In this document: in pieces, positions 36,220-49,483 of the stretch | Numbering within the stretch: the stretch's first letter is position 1 | How the letters are laid out: the number at the start of each line of letters is the position of its first letter | Assembly (NCBI GenBank): GCA_001574975.1 | Contig: KQ965732.1 | Location: 1,064,131 to 1,128,130 of the forward strand | Origin: Gonapodya prolifera JEL478 | Lineage: Eukaryota; Monoblepharomycota; Monoblepharidomycetes; Monoblepharidales; Gonapodyaceae | Length of the DNA stretch: 64,000 nucleotides | Direction: 5' to 3' | The notes under the pieces: generated by a model | Database searches by the model: none | Seen by the model: the letters and a program-made list of their open reading frames with translations, nothing else | What the model was told of the DNA's origin: nothing | Translations under genes and position numbers: made by a program

Positions 36220-37537
36220 TCACATTCGTGGAGTACCCACTGCTTGCTTTTCCACCAATCCGAACTTCTCAATCCTCTTTCTCTTCTTCTCTTCCTCTTC
36301 GGCTGTGATTGTAAAGATATCAGGTCCTGTTCAAAAAACCGCCAAAGGAAACCGTATCCACCTGACAATTTCTCCTTCTGCAAAGACGGATTTACCATTC
36401 CGAATCTCTCCACTCTCTTCTTCAGAACTTCTTCGTCGATCTAAGCAACCAGAACGACCAAAAGGGTCATTTCAAGATCTCGAGCTGAAAACCAGCAAAT
36501 ATACTCACTCCCAGCTTCGTGGCGGTAGATGGAGCTTTTGAGAACATAAGTTAGGTCGTTAGAGAGCATACTGAGAGTCACGTTTCTCTCACCGCCTGTC
36601 CCCGTGGAAACAGTCCCGAAACGCTCCGCTCGCTGCCGACGCTTCTCTTCTTCAGCCAATGCGGTCGACACTTGCGTCCCAAATCTTTGCGCTCTTAGAA
36701 GCTTCCGCTCCGTTTCTGACAGTTCTGCCTGAGACTTTGCCAAATCTGTTGCAGACACTGGAGACTTGTTTTGGTTGTCACTGGATGTTGTACTGTTGGC
36801 ACCGTTCGTGGCGCTACTGGCATTCAATGCCCCCGGAGAGGCCCCATTGGCTTCCGAAGAAGGAGGAACTGCAATGCGTGGTGGAACAGAGGAAGGTTTC
36901 TGTGCGGGCTGGTTGGAAACGGCGCTTGTGGGTGAAGTACCCGCGCCTTGTGTTGATGAAAGAGCTCCGTTGCTTGGAGCCGGCGGCTGCGACGATTGCT
37001 TCGCGGGAGCCGTTGCCGTTGTCGTTGCACTGAGCGGCGCTGTTTTCTTGGTCGACGATTGACCACTTTCTTCGACTTCGTGCTCCCTGTCATGTAAAAA
37101 CAACAGAAAATCAAGTGCCATGTCAGAGACTGCCTTTCGCGACTCCAGGCGAGCAAACATCTCGTCGTTACAAAAGACGGCGCCATTTGACAACCACCAA
37201 TGGAAAGCCGAATTCATTTCAAAACCACCACTTCACTCAGTTACTTCGAGAATTGAAGTGAGCCAAGTGTCGCATATGTCGATTGTAGGTGGGACCAAGC
37301 TCATTGTGTCCGTTGTAGCGCCAATCACACTCACCCATCCTGAGCTCCAGCCCAATCATTTTGATCATCTGCAAACTCTGGTTCTCCTCCTGCTGTTCCT
37401 AGCAGAGCGTTCTCTTCCTGTACCGCCTCAACCAGCCGCTGCACTAATTCCTCCTTCTTTCCTTGGGTAGAAAGCCCCCGCATTTGCAGTTGCTCCTTAA
37501 GCTGGTCAACTTTCATCTTTCTGTACGCGTCCGCCAT
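36220..37537 (-). CDS. THO1: THO1/SARNP-like mRNA export factor: SAP domain plus four RFG motifs
   Basis: Nuclear mRNP protein that helps the DEAD-box helicase Sub2/UAP56 and the TREX complex. The N-terminal SAP domain reads YRKMKVDQLKEQLQMRGLS then TQGKKEELVQRLVEAV (about 37530-37440) and is followed by an acidic patch ending in DQNDWAGAQD. The middle is Ser/Thr/Ala/Pro-rich and disordered. Four C-terminal repeats carry the family signature: LLRAQRFGTQ, RQRAERFGTV, LKKRVERFGMV and RKRIEKFGLV; the last two lie on separate exons near 36400 and 36260. In SARNP and Tho1 these repeats contact the helicase. The start MADAYRKMK at 37537 puts the SAP domain at the N-terminus, as expected; the stop is at 36220. 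Compared with yeast Tho1 the linker between SAP and repeats is long. Confidence 0.88.
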
Positions 37538-37639
37538 TTCCCGAGATGAGAGTGAATGAAGGTGGAGTTCGTTTGAGGGTCTCAACTAGCTGTGGTCAAA
37601 GTGTGAACTTCCAAAAGACCAACTGCGCATTCTCCAAAA

Positions 37640-38241
37640 ATGGCGGTATGTCCGTTCTCTTCTCGCTATCTCGTCGAGACTAATGCTGGACCTGCAAATC
37701 CTGCCACTCTTGTGGAACGCAGGCTGAACTCAGAAACCCCAAACCATTTTTGATGGACCTTACGGGACGACCCGTGATCGTCAAGCTTAAATGGGGAATG
37801 GAGTACAAAGGAATGCTTCAGGCTGTTGATGGGTACATGAATCTCCTGGTGAGCATGTTCTTCTTTCGACGCAAAGCAGTTGCTATGAAACAATGCAATA
37901 TGATAAAGAGGGAAGGCGACGGGAGGTTTGGAGTGATTCGCGATGATGTGCACTATGATTTTCTGCAATTGCACGACATTTTTCAAAGCTGGGACCGTTT
38001 GCACGCTTCAGCGTGTTTTGGCAGTCATAACTCTCATCTGGCAATGGTTCTTTCTTTTTGGGACAGCTCTCCGACACGGAAGAGTTCATTGACGGCAATT
38101 CCACCGGGATTCTCAAGGAGATCCTTATCCGGTGTAATAATGTGTTGTACTTACGGGTGAGTTGTGGGAACATATTTCTGCGAAGCCAACGATTGAGCGA
38201 GTAATAATCTTCGCCATTTTTAGGAGGTGAAGAGTGATTAA
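37640..38241 (+). CDS. SMX3: Spliceosomal Sm protein F
   Basis: Core component of the heptameric Sm ring of U snRNPs. Exon 1 is only ATG GCG (37640-37645), spliced to an exon giving [17 protein letters not shown] then [20 protein letters not shown], the Sm1 motif. After an intron the Sm2 motif follows: [17 protein letters not shown] then [12 protein letters not shown] last tiny exon encodes EVKSD and the stop at 38239-38241. The length, about 80 residues, is normal. The very short first and last coding exons are noteworthy but each has GT-AG edges. The gene is divergent from THO1, with about 100 bp between the starts, so the two may share a promoter. Confidence 0.92.
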
Positions 38242-38720
38242 TTTGAGCTTCATGTTAAAACAGTTGTCATCAAAAATGAATCCCATTTGGCTCTACTTGT
38301 ATCGCCACTCGTCCTCCTCCAACGATTTTACATGAGCTCGCAATGATCTGTCAATTTCCTCCAGCATTACTGGGACGAAGTGTAATGTTAGCTGATGCGA
38401 AGAATATCCCAAGACTACCTTTCTTTGTCAGCTTGTCGTTGGCATCAGTAAATGTTGTTGCCTGCTTTGTGGATGTCGACACCACTTCTGTGGAAACGAC
38501 GGTGCAAAAATATGGTCATGTGGAACATGGCGCTTGGGCAGTCACTCGTTACGAACCACTTATGCTTGAGCGCAACAGAATGATCACGCCTGAACTCCAA
38601 TCTTTCTGACGTTTGATTCGTTAGTTGATTCGAGCTGCTCATTAAAAGTTACAGCTGAATGGATGAAGTCGCGAGCAGTGAGGGGGGAATGCTTTGGTCA
38701 GTCCAAACCAACTCCACAGC
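38242..38720. other. Intergenic region
   Basis: About 480 bp between SmF and the CH-kinase gene. An 88-codon frame at 38343-38609 has no family motif and no supported partner exon. I treat the stretch as noncoding. Confidence 0.5.
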
Positions 38721-40942
38721 ATGACATCGATGGATTCTGGATCCGATCCGTCTCAGAATGCGATTGTAGGGATCGCACGTCTTTTACCAATCCAATGAAA
38801 TCGTCGATCCATCTGTGATCCAAACAAAGGGAACCGCTATTGCTTTCATACAACATGTTTTGCAAGAGAAGATGCCATCGGAAAGCCTCCAGTCTTCTCT
38901 CAAAAGCGGAACCATTCTCTGTCGGTGGGCTGATCCAGCATGTTTGGATCAATCGATGCAGGACTCAGCGATCTCTTACGTAGTGTTGCGAACAAACTAC
39001 GACCTGACATCATTCCAAAAATCAGCACAAGACCATTGCCGTTCTTGCAAGTGCGTTCCTTTTTTGCGATATTGATTCTCAGGTTGGTTGCTATACCTCA
39101 CCTGAATGATAGATGGAGAACATATCAAACTTCTTGGTTGCGGCAACGGAGTTGGGACTCGACAAGTCGGTGCTATTCCAAACGTCGGACCTTTACGAAG
39201 GCAGAAATATGGCGAAAGTGAGGCTATTCATGATATCATGTCCCTGTCCACGCCCCAAATTCCGTTTTCGGAAAGGTGGTTGGCGTCGTCATTCTGCTAG
39301 CGAACGACATCGCCCACTATCCAGTATCGCATCATGTTCTTGACTTTGCAAGGTCCAAACCGTCGGACCTACCTCCACTGCCATCAGTCCATGCGCCTTC
39401 CCCCCGACAGGCCACAGGTACCATTTCCTCCTGGATCGGTACTGATAGGCGAATGAATAACATGTCACAGACTTCCAAGCTGAGCAAACCGCAATTGGTT
39501 GTAAGACCGCCTATTCCACAGTTCTCTGCGTCGCCGCAACGGAGGACAGTGCGACCCGAATCAGCGTCATCGAAATTTGGAGATCCAACCATGGAAGCAG
39601 GAGAAACCTATCATGAAGATCCGAACAACCCAATCGAGGAAAGTTCGAATGGATCCCTTTCGCCGAATATCACAGAAGAACAGAATGAGAGTGCTGACAG
39701 TTTGTCAAAGCACGGTGGCGACAAAGTACAATTAGTCAACGAACAAAAGGCAACGTCTGAGTATCAACTGGGGAACTGCATTGGGAGAGGACAGTTTGGT
39801 GCTGTTTACAAGTAAGTGGTTCCTGACACCTTTCTTGAACATATTTGATACCAGCCTCATTCAGAGGACTCAATCTCGATACTGGTGAAGTTGTTGCAGT
39901 AAAGCGAATTCGAATTGATGAACCGAGGCAAGGCGATGTCGACTCGCTGATGGTGAGAATGTCTGTTCACTTTTTGTGGACTGCCCAACCTAATCAATTC
40001 ATGCAAGGATGAGGTGGAACTCCTCAAATCATTGTCACATCCCAATATTGTGCGATATTTTGGGTTTCAACGTCAACCTGACGTGTTAAACATCGTTCTT
40101 GAGTAAGATTGCATCCTCGTTCGGTTTGGGTACCTGCCTTGATCCCGTAAATTGAATAGGTTCGTCGAGAACGGCTCCCTGTTGAACTCCATGAAATCTT
40201 TTGGTAATTTTCCGGAGAGATTAGTGGCCAATTACGCTTCACACATTCTCCGGGGACTTCAATACCTGCATACCTGTGGTGTGGCTCATTGCGACTTGAA
40301 AGCGGCCAATGTTTTGACCACTAAAAGTGGCGATGTGAAACTTTCTGATTTTGGGGTGAGCAAACAACTTACGACGAAAGACAAGGCGACAGAAGCTGTC
40401 GTGGGGACACCAAACTGGAGTAAGTACTTTGTTAATAGCGCTCCACGGTACAACGTAATTATATTTATATAATTTAGTGGCTCCGGAAGTCATTGCGTTG
40501 AGTGGACCGTGCTTCGCATCCGATATCTGGAGTTTAGGGTGCACCGTGGTGGAATTGTTGACGGGCAAACCCCCGTATGCGGATCTTATTAACATGGCCG
40601 CATTATTCAGGATCGTCGAGGGTGAGTTTGGTTGTGGTTGCGCTATCATGGCTTAACTTCGACTTGAACATGTCGCCCACTGAAGATGATTGTCCCCCAC
40701 TTCCTCCAAATATTTCCCCTGAACTCGAGAGTTTCCTAAAATCCTGCTTCATAAAGGAGCCAGATCAACGAGCTACGGCAGCGTCCCTCCTTGAACACCA
40801 ATGGATCTTAAAACATTCACGGGTAGTCTCCATGATATCTCCTGTTGCCCCAACTCCGACGGAAACCACGACCCCAGTCTCCGAAGCAGCTCCAAAGAAA
40901 GAACGAAAGCACCACAAAAAGGGGCTTTGCGATATTTTATAA
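38721..40942 (+). CDS. Calponin-homology domain fused to a SepH/Cdc7-like protein kinase
   Basis: The N-terminal half is a single CH domain assembled over exons: [42 protein letters not shown], then [19 protein letters not shown] and [16 protein letters not shown], ending [16 protein letters not shown]. The MENI and DLYE..NM elements are typical of the transgelin/IQGAP-like type that can bind actin. One uninterrupted exon (39276-39811) contains the end of this domain, a Ser/Pro-rich linker of about 130 residues and the kinase start [17 protein letters not shown], so the join is not a model artefact. The kinase resembles SepH/Cdc7 of the septation pathway ([51 protein letters not shown]). The catalytic loop reads HCDLKAAN where HRD is usual. 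The C-terminus ends [15 protein letters not shown], with no long SepH-type tail. Confidence 0.85.
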
Positions 40943-41011
40943 GGACTTTATTGATTTATTGTATTTTGATGGTGTTCGCAAACCCTCTTCTCATAAGAGA
41001 GATCACTCACA

Positions 41012-42997
41012 ATGAACGGAGCAAACCAGGCTCCTCTGCGCGGCAATCCTTTACCTCCATTGCCATCCAGCAGTCCGCCATCGGGCTCGGTTTCCTCATT
41101 CATCCCCAATGTTCAGAGTCATGCGATTCCACCCGTCCTTACAAGTACGCGATCGTCGCTGATTGGATCGACAACTCAAAGCACACCACATAAAAGCATG
41201 GATGACGTGTGGAACGATGAGCATGCGGCGAATCTTGCTGCAAAGTTGCCCACTCCGCAAGCCCAACGCGTATTGGCAGTTTTACAAGAACTTCAGCGGA
41301 AAGTCCTCCTCGTAGGAATGCTTCCAGACACCATAGATAGAAAAGTAACGACTGTCTTCGGACCCGAACTGACTTCGGTGCTCCAGGTGGGAACGTTGTC
41401 GGGTTCATGTTGTCTTTCGATCGATCCACCTTCTCTCATTGCAATGGGTATTCTCATAAACGGTCAATCGAAACTTATCTATCTTGCTAATATCGGTTGT
41501 CATCGCTGGAAAACGACACAATAGGAGCACCGACAGCTCGAATCGCGACTGGATTCGCTCATGGAGATCAAAGACAGGGGTGTTCCGGAGGCGGACACGG
41601 ACGCATTTCGAGTAAGATAATGAAACGACGGAAGGTCAATGTTTCAATTCAACCATTCTGCCAAACCTTAAAGAATGAAGTTCGGGAAACCTCTCAACAT
41701 CTTCACGCTAGCATTCGCACCGTTGAACGTGTCTTCCTTCGAAATCGTGAATCTTTGAGCAAGCTGCTATTGTTGCGATACCAAAGGAATCCCGCGGTAG
41801 TGCGGTTCGAGGCGCTCATTGCAGAACTGAAAGGGATTCTGTTTGAAAAGCTGCGTCAGGGGGCAGACGAAGAAAGGGAAACCGAAGAAAAAGTTAAAAC
41901 CGTTGCTGCAAGAGAGCAAAAGGTGAATGTTAGGGGCTCTATTACTGAGAAGAGCACAGGTCCCGAATTGTATGCCCCTAATCGCGGGTGCCTTTCCCAC
42001 CGGATTTTCGGACGTTCTTCGTGAACTTCTGTGTCAAGACAAATGATAACCCATTACTGATGTTGGCAACGAATATCTTCAGACCACCGCCGAGGTTAAG
42101 CAACTCCAAGAAGAGCTCAGAAAGGCTAGACTATACCGCTCTCAAGAAATAAACTCGAAGAACGATGTCATCCGACGTCTGAAAGGTTTGTTCATGTCGT
42201 TTTGAATACTAGCTGTTGGATGTTACCAGTGATCCATTACTTTGCAGATGAACTTCGGAGCATTAAAGATTCGGCAGAAGATGCCACAAGAAAAACGGAA
42301 TTGAAATCCAAACAAAAGGAAGAAAGTGATCTCCGGGAGTTCGCAGATCGGGTAAGTGTCCAAACCTTTGCTGAGAGGCACGTCCTCCCCACACTACCTC
42401 ACCCACTCGCATTGTTTCTAAGGAAAAAGTGTTACTGGCCGATATTGCGCAACTTAGTGCTGATCTATCCTCATTGAGATCGACTCATCGGGGCGCAGAG
42501 CTTACGTTGCGTAAACGAAACGCTAAAACTCAATCAGAAGTTGAGAATTGGATACACAAATATGATCAGGACATGGGGGAACGTCAATCGGAATTGGACG
42601 AATTGACTGCGCAACATGGGGAGGAACGTACGCAGTTGGACGAACTGAAAGAAAAACATGAAACCCTAAGTCGAGAATGGGAGCGAATCAAAGAGGAGCG
42701 GAAGCGAGCAGAGGAGAGGAAAAAGGTAGGTAAATTTTGTCAGACTCCGCGAGATGACAATTGATCGATCTATTTGGAACAGGAGGAAGAACGTCAACTT
42801 GCAGTCAAGGTAACAGCGGCGACCAAAATTCAAGCTGTGTGGAGGGGTTATGTAGTTCGCCGAGACTTGCGAAAGAAGAAGTCGAAATCCGTGAGTTTGG
42901 TGAATATGAAATTTTGATTATAGCCTTTCGAAGCGTCTTCTCATGTCAGGGCGGAAAGAGTGGGAAGAAGGGGGGCAAGAAAGGCAAGAAGAAGTAA
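41012..42997 (+). CDS. DRC10: Dynein regulatory complex subunit 10 (IQCD)-like flagellar protein
   Basis: Coiled-coil protein of the nexin-dynein regulatory complex of axonemes. The N-terminus is Pro/Ser-rich. DVWNDEHAANLAAKLPTPQA begins a helical region with QRVLAVLQELQRKVLLVGML and GPELTSVLQEHRQLESRLDS. Long heptad-rich stretches follow (NEVRETSQHLHASIRTVERV, VKQLQEELRKARL, LADIAQLSADLSSLRSTHRG). The C-terminal IQ motif, ATKIQAVWRGYVVRRDLRKK near 42815-42875, would bind calmodulin or a light chain, and the protein ends in a Lys/Gly tail. This order, a long coiled coil then one IQ motif, matches IQCD/DRC10. IQCG/DRC9 is the main alternative. Seven or so introns. The gene implies that the organism makes a motile flagellum. 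Its stop is 6 bp from the stop of the convergent gene. Confidence 0.75.
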
Positions 42998-43003
42998 CAA
43001 TAA

Positions 43004-45156
<2,153 letters not shown>

Positions 45157-45417
45157 TCCTGGAGTCGAGTTTGAGTTTGATTGTGTAATTAAGCCTCGGA
45201 TAAGTTTTGCAGTAAACCACGTCTTGTCACTCTCCTTTCATCTGGGACAGCCGCCGACCCAGAGATCTCAAATTCATCTATGAAGTGCACCGTTATTTAA
45301 GCCCGTGGCATTAATTGCACAGGGCGCTTGCGTTCAAGTATAGAAGCTATAGTATTGCCTATCCCGCTCCTCTATCTTAGGAAGTAAACTTCAAGCCGTT
45401 GAACGCCCCGCTACAAC

Positions 45418-48142
45418 TTATCCTTCACAGAACCCATGCGCCACATTGATCGCCCCACCTGCAACGGTCATCGCTTTTGAGATTGTTTTGGCGGCGTCTT
45501 CAAAAAAATTTGTGAAGATTCCTTCAACTCCAAAGGTGCCAATTGAAAGGATCCCAGTTAAGATGCTCGACAAGCTACAAACCATTGGTGGCTCCAGTCT
45601 TTGAATTTTGTAGCTCATTGTCGCTTGAACAGTGTTGGTGTCCGCTTGAGCCTGATTCTGGTTGGGAAACGGTCCCACGTTGACGTAAAGGAGAACACTA
45701 CTCGCAAAAGTGTTCTATGTGTATTTGTTGTCCACTGCGTCACTGTCCTTGCTGCTGTCCCAAGTCCAGTAGTCGTATGATTGAGGAGGTCCGGAATGCC
45801 ATGAGGAATGCCAGGAATGTGTTGTACGAATTGACACTGCCGCTGTACGAATAATCCAACTTGTAGTTCCCAATAGGATTTGAGCTCCAGAAAATCGCGT
45901 TGCTTGGGCTCGGGCTTGTGCAAGCGGTATTCGAATCGACTGAATTACAAGCGAAGCCCTGGAAAGTTTGCGATCTGTGGTGAGAACGAGATCGGGGGTG
46001 AGTTGCAACCCAACCAAACGTGCCAACCTATCACCCCATCTTATGAACTCACGCCGAGCATTGTGGTTGGCTACAGGAATACTGTGACTCTGTTAACAAA
46101 CCGGCTAGGTTTTTGCCTCCGGTATTAAGTAAGTCCCAAGAACCACTCGTCGAAAAGATCGGATACACATGCTGAACGAGAAACAAGGGGCTGACATCAC
46201 TTCCTTGCATGATTCTAAAAAAGGGACAAGCACAACCTACCATTTGCAGGTTGGTCCAGAACATACTTTTGCAACCTCCTTGCCTCTGGAGCTTGCCACT
46301 TGTATAATACGCAGCGCCGATATAGCTCTTTGTAAAGGAGTCCACGATATTCCCCACAAGCTTTCCAGCGTCGGATAAGGTAAATTTTTCCCAAATTGAA
46401 CGGTGATGCCACCTTGCGTTTCACCGACACAGACTTCCAGGTTGTCAAATACTGCGGAATCGACACTACTTGTGGTATACGCAGTTAGACTCTGGGTGGG
46501 GTTGTGATACTCACTGCGGGAGTTCGCGTTCAACTCACGGTGTACGCAAGATATGGCTTTGCTTTCGCGGAAGCTTGGCTAGCGTCATTCCAATACCAAA
46601 CCTATCGTTATGCGTTGTCGCGTTCACGTTGCAGCCTCATGGGGATAATGCGGGAAGAAGTCATTTTTATACGTCCCGGGGATTGCGAAGCCTCAAGTTT
46701 ACACAAGTAAGCGCACCTGTAGTTGTTGCTGACCAGATACTGGGCAGAGAACCAGTTCATGAACGTAGCCTCCGGACGGGAACGGCACTCCTAACTCCAC
46801 AAAGTATGAGGTGTACCACGGACCTAATGGTGGCGGCGATGGTGGAGACGATGAACTTGAAGAGGAGCATCCACAGCAAGCGAAAATGAGTGCTTACAAT
46901 GATGTGTAAATGCACCAACGGAAGCTTACGTTGTGCCATCCCAACTGTAGCCGCTGTTGCACGTGCACCCGCTTCCAGATGACCAGTACCTTAATTGTCA
47001 GTAGACACTATAAGCTGTAAGGCATTAAACTCATCGTAGCCCTCCACTACGCACGAGTTGGGGCTGCAACACTGCCCGCTTCCCCCTGAAGTCCAACCAG
47101 ATTTGCATACGCATTGACCATTTGAGTTTGGAACAGTCCCCCAAGGACAGCTTGTTGGCGTTTTTCCAGAGCACCTTGAAATGATGAGCGGGAGTGAAGA
47201 CGTTAACGTCGGGTTCTCACCTGCGTCTGGGCGTAATCGGCACACTCACGTGTTTAAATTGGAACTCCGAGCCAGACACAAATGCGGAATTGGGTGAGCA
47301 GCATTGTCCTCCCGATGCGGGAGTCCAACCGACGTAGCAGTCACATCCGTGAGAAGTCGATTGGGTACCCCACGGGCAGCCGGATGAAGGCGGGGGTGGA
47401 GGTGGAGGCCGGGGTGGGGATGATGACGCACACATGAAAGTCTATTTGTGAGACCTGAGTTCGGATGAACCGAGTTAACTTTCACACATTGAGAGACTCA
47501 CGTATTTCCGTTCCAGGTGTATCCAGCATTGCACACGCAACCGCTTGCTTCATCCCAGTATCTGCATTTGAGTGGGCACAATTAATAGATGTCAATTTGA
47601 CAGTCTTCGATGTCCAGTCACGGCGCGCGTACTTACGAGTTTGGACTGCAGCACTGTCCCTTCCCTTGCGGGGTCCATCCGCTCAAGCACGCACACTGGT
47701 CGTTGGAGTTTGCAGCCGTTCCCCAAGCGCAGGTTGGTGTGGCGCCTGTGCATCTGGAGAGATGCATAAAAATGGTATTCGAAATGTAAGAACTTGATCC
47801 GCGCTGGAACTTCACAAACTTACGTGTTCAAGGTTGCGGACCAAGTAGTTCCAGAATTACACACGCATCCATTGTCCCAGTGGGAGTTTGGGGAGCAGCA
47901 CTGGCCGCTTGAGGCAGGCGTCCATCCAGTATAACAATCGCGACCCGAAGAGCTGGTACCAGAAGCTTGAGTTCCCCAGGGGCAGCTTCACCTTGAGGGA
48001 AGTGCGAATGCGGTGGACGATGTGAGCCCCACCACCGCAATTGCAGCGAGGTAGATCACAACGCTTCTGTGACAGAAGTACGTTGCAAGGTTCAATTCAG
48101 GACATTCGACGACCGGAGCTTTCAAATCAATTACCGAAGCAT
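45418..48142 (-). CDS. Secreted cysteine-rich tandem-module protein
   Basis: No family recognised. The start at 48142 (two short exons) gives a clean signal peptide, MLRSVVIYLAAIAVVGLTSS. Repeated short exons then encode two alternating modules. Type A reads like CPWGT....C.C..GWTP.G.GQCCSPNS, with copies near 47960, 47730, 47370 and 47130. Type B reads like YW....GC.CN.GYTWNGNT, with copies near 47860, 47545 and 46950. A Pro-run linker (PPRPPPPPPPSSG) sits before one A module near 47400. The C-terminal part (45418-46750) is unfamiliar and includes SIGTFGVEGIFTNFFEDAAK. The even cysteines, CC pair and conserved Trp suggest small disulphide modules, perhaps carbohydrate-binding; that is inference. 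An in-frame TGA lies between the signal peptide and the first A module and I found no normal intron removing it. Joins after 46900 are tentative. Confidence 0.5.
47000..47990 (-). repeat. Tandem exon-sized cysteine modules
   Basis: At least four copies of the GWTP.G.GQCCSPNS module, each within its own exon and separated by short introns. The block SGQCCSPNS or GQCCSPNS recurs at about 47890, 47660, 47300 and 47060. Spacing between copies is 230 to 360 bp. Confidence 0.7.
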
Positions 48143-49483
48143 CTTTTGCTACGTCCCAGCAAGATCCGTGTGTCTGCCGCCGACTCAGTGAAAGAGATGT
48201 CTTATGTCTCCCAATCCATTATCATTGCCTCCTCCCTTGGCAGCTCGGCTGTAAGGGCGGCGTTGGCACGTGGACGCTCAAATAAACGCCATTGTTGCTA
48301 AAAAGCTGTCGAGAAGATGCTGGAGGACCGCTGTCGACGGAATGAGTCCCTTTCGAGCACATAGTTTGAGACGCTTTTCTATCATTTCGCACGCAATGAA
48401 TGTCACGATTGAGAGTAACTGTAAGATCTGATTACATAAAGAACAAACGAATTTGTTCCGCTTGCTTTCGCTTAGTTGTGCCAGTGGACAGTGAACACCT
48501 CTCGTCCGTGCCGGATGAGGCTTGGAGCACGTGTACATACGCCACGTACACCAGATGTTGTCTTGTGAGCGAAGCAGTTGTAGAAGAGTCACTATGGAGG
48601 TCGGTCAAAACGGTAAGACTGGACCGCAGGTTTTCGGAGCAGCTCTGCTGTTCTTTGTAATACATTTGCTTGAAATATGAATCACCGTGTGACTCTTGGC
48701 GGTGGCCCGCCAAGCCTTCGTGATCACGTTGTGATCGCGCACGCTTCCCCGCGGCCCACTGCTGACCGACATGAGCGCGATTCAGGAGTATTGCGCGTCA
48801 AACCACGTGGCCTTGCGGGTATGATATCCGACATTCGACGCGCGGGCCTCTGGTGCCACCCCGATTGTCATAAAACAGATTCTTTTTCGCTCCATTCGCG
48901 ACAAACTCAATGACGCATATCCATATCCACCTTGCAATGGTATCCAACAATCTACCCGCTCTCATACCGCACCCCGCTCAGGGTTGCACTCCTCCCCTCC
49001 CTCCAAACAGAAAAAGTCACTAAGTCGTCCATTACGCGCTTAAACTTGGGATAGACGGGTCTTCGTAAATCGTTTCGAAGCACATGACTTTCCACTGAGT
49101 GGTGACATCCAAACATGGACCTGCAACCGACCGGCCACCGATTTTTTCACAACATCACAACAAATGGCGAGAAAACGAGCTCCGACACAGTCGGACCTCT
49201 TCTCGGGTTCGCCACACAATGTTTGCAGGACCCCGCAGGCTCGCGCTCCGTTACCTTGTCTGTCCAATCCCGTCGACTCTCGAGACCCCCTCCATCTCTT
49301 CTCAGAGCTCTCCCTTTGCCTTCAATTTGCAAAGGGAAGGGGGATGTGAACCACGTCATGTGAAATCAAGTTCCTATTTACAAATGTATACACGATTTTG
49401 CAAAATGTTATCCCGTCGATTCATTAATTTCGAATCAACTCCCCTCCCATTTGAAATTGCCTCCAACATGTTCTCTCATGGAC
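48143..49483. other. Intergenic region, about 1.3 kb
   Basis: Between the cysteine-module gene and the unknown gene at 49484-50395. The longest open frames (for example 49099-49623 on the plus strand) have no motif and no coherent splice partners. I see no gene, RNA gene or clear repeat. Confidence 0.45.

Noticed and set aside
38343-38609. 88-codon frame on the plus strand between SmF and the CH-kinase gene
   Set aside because: No recognisable motif, no partner exon with matching phase, and the composition is not convincing. It may be part of a 5' leader of the kinase gene.
47985-48015. Selenocysteine reading of the TGA in the cysteine-module protein
   Set aside because: Most fungi lack the selenocysteine machinery, no SECIS-like hairpin was identified, and an unusual splice or sequence error is simpler.
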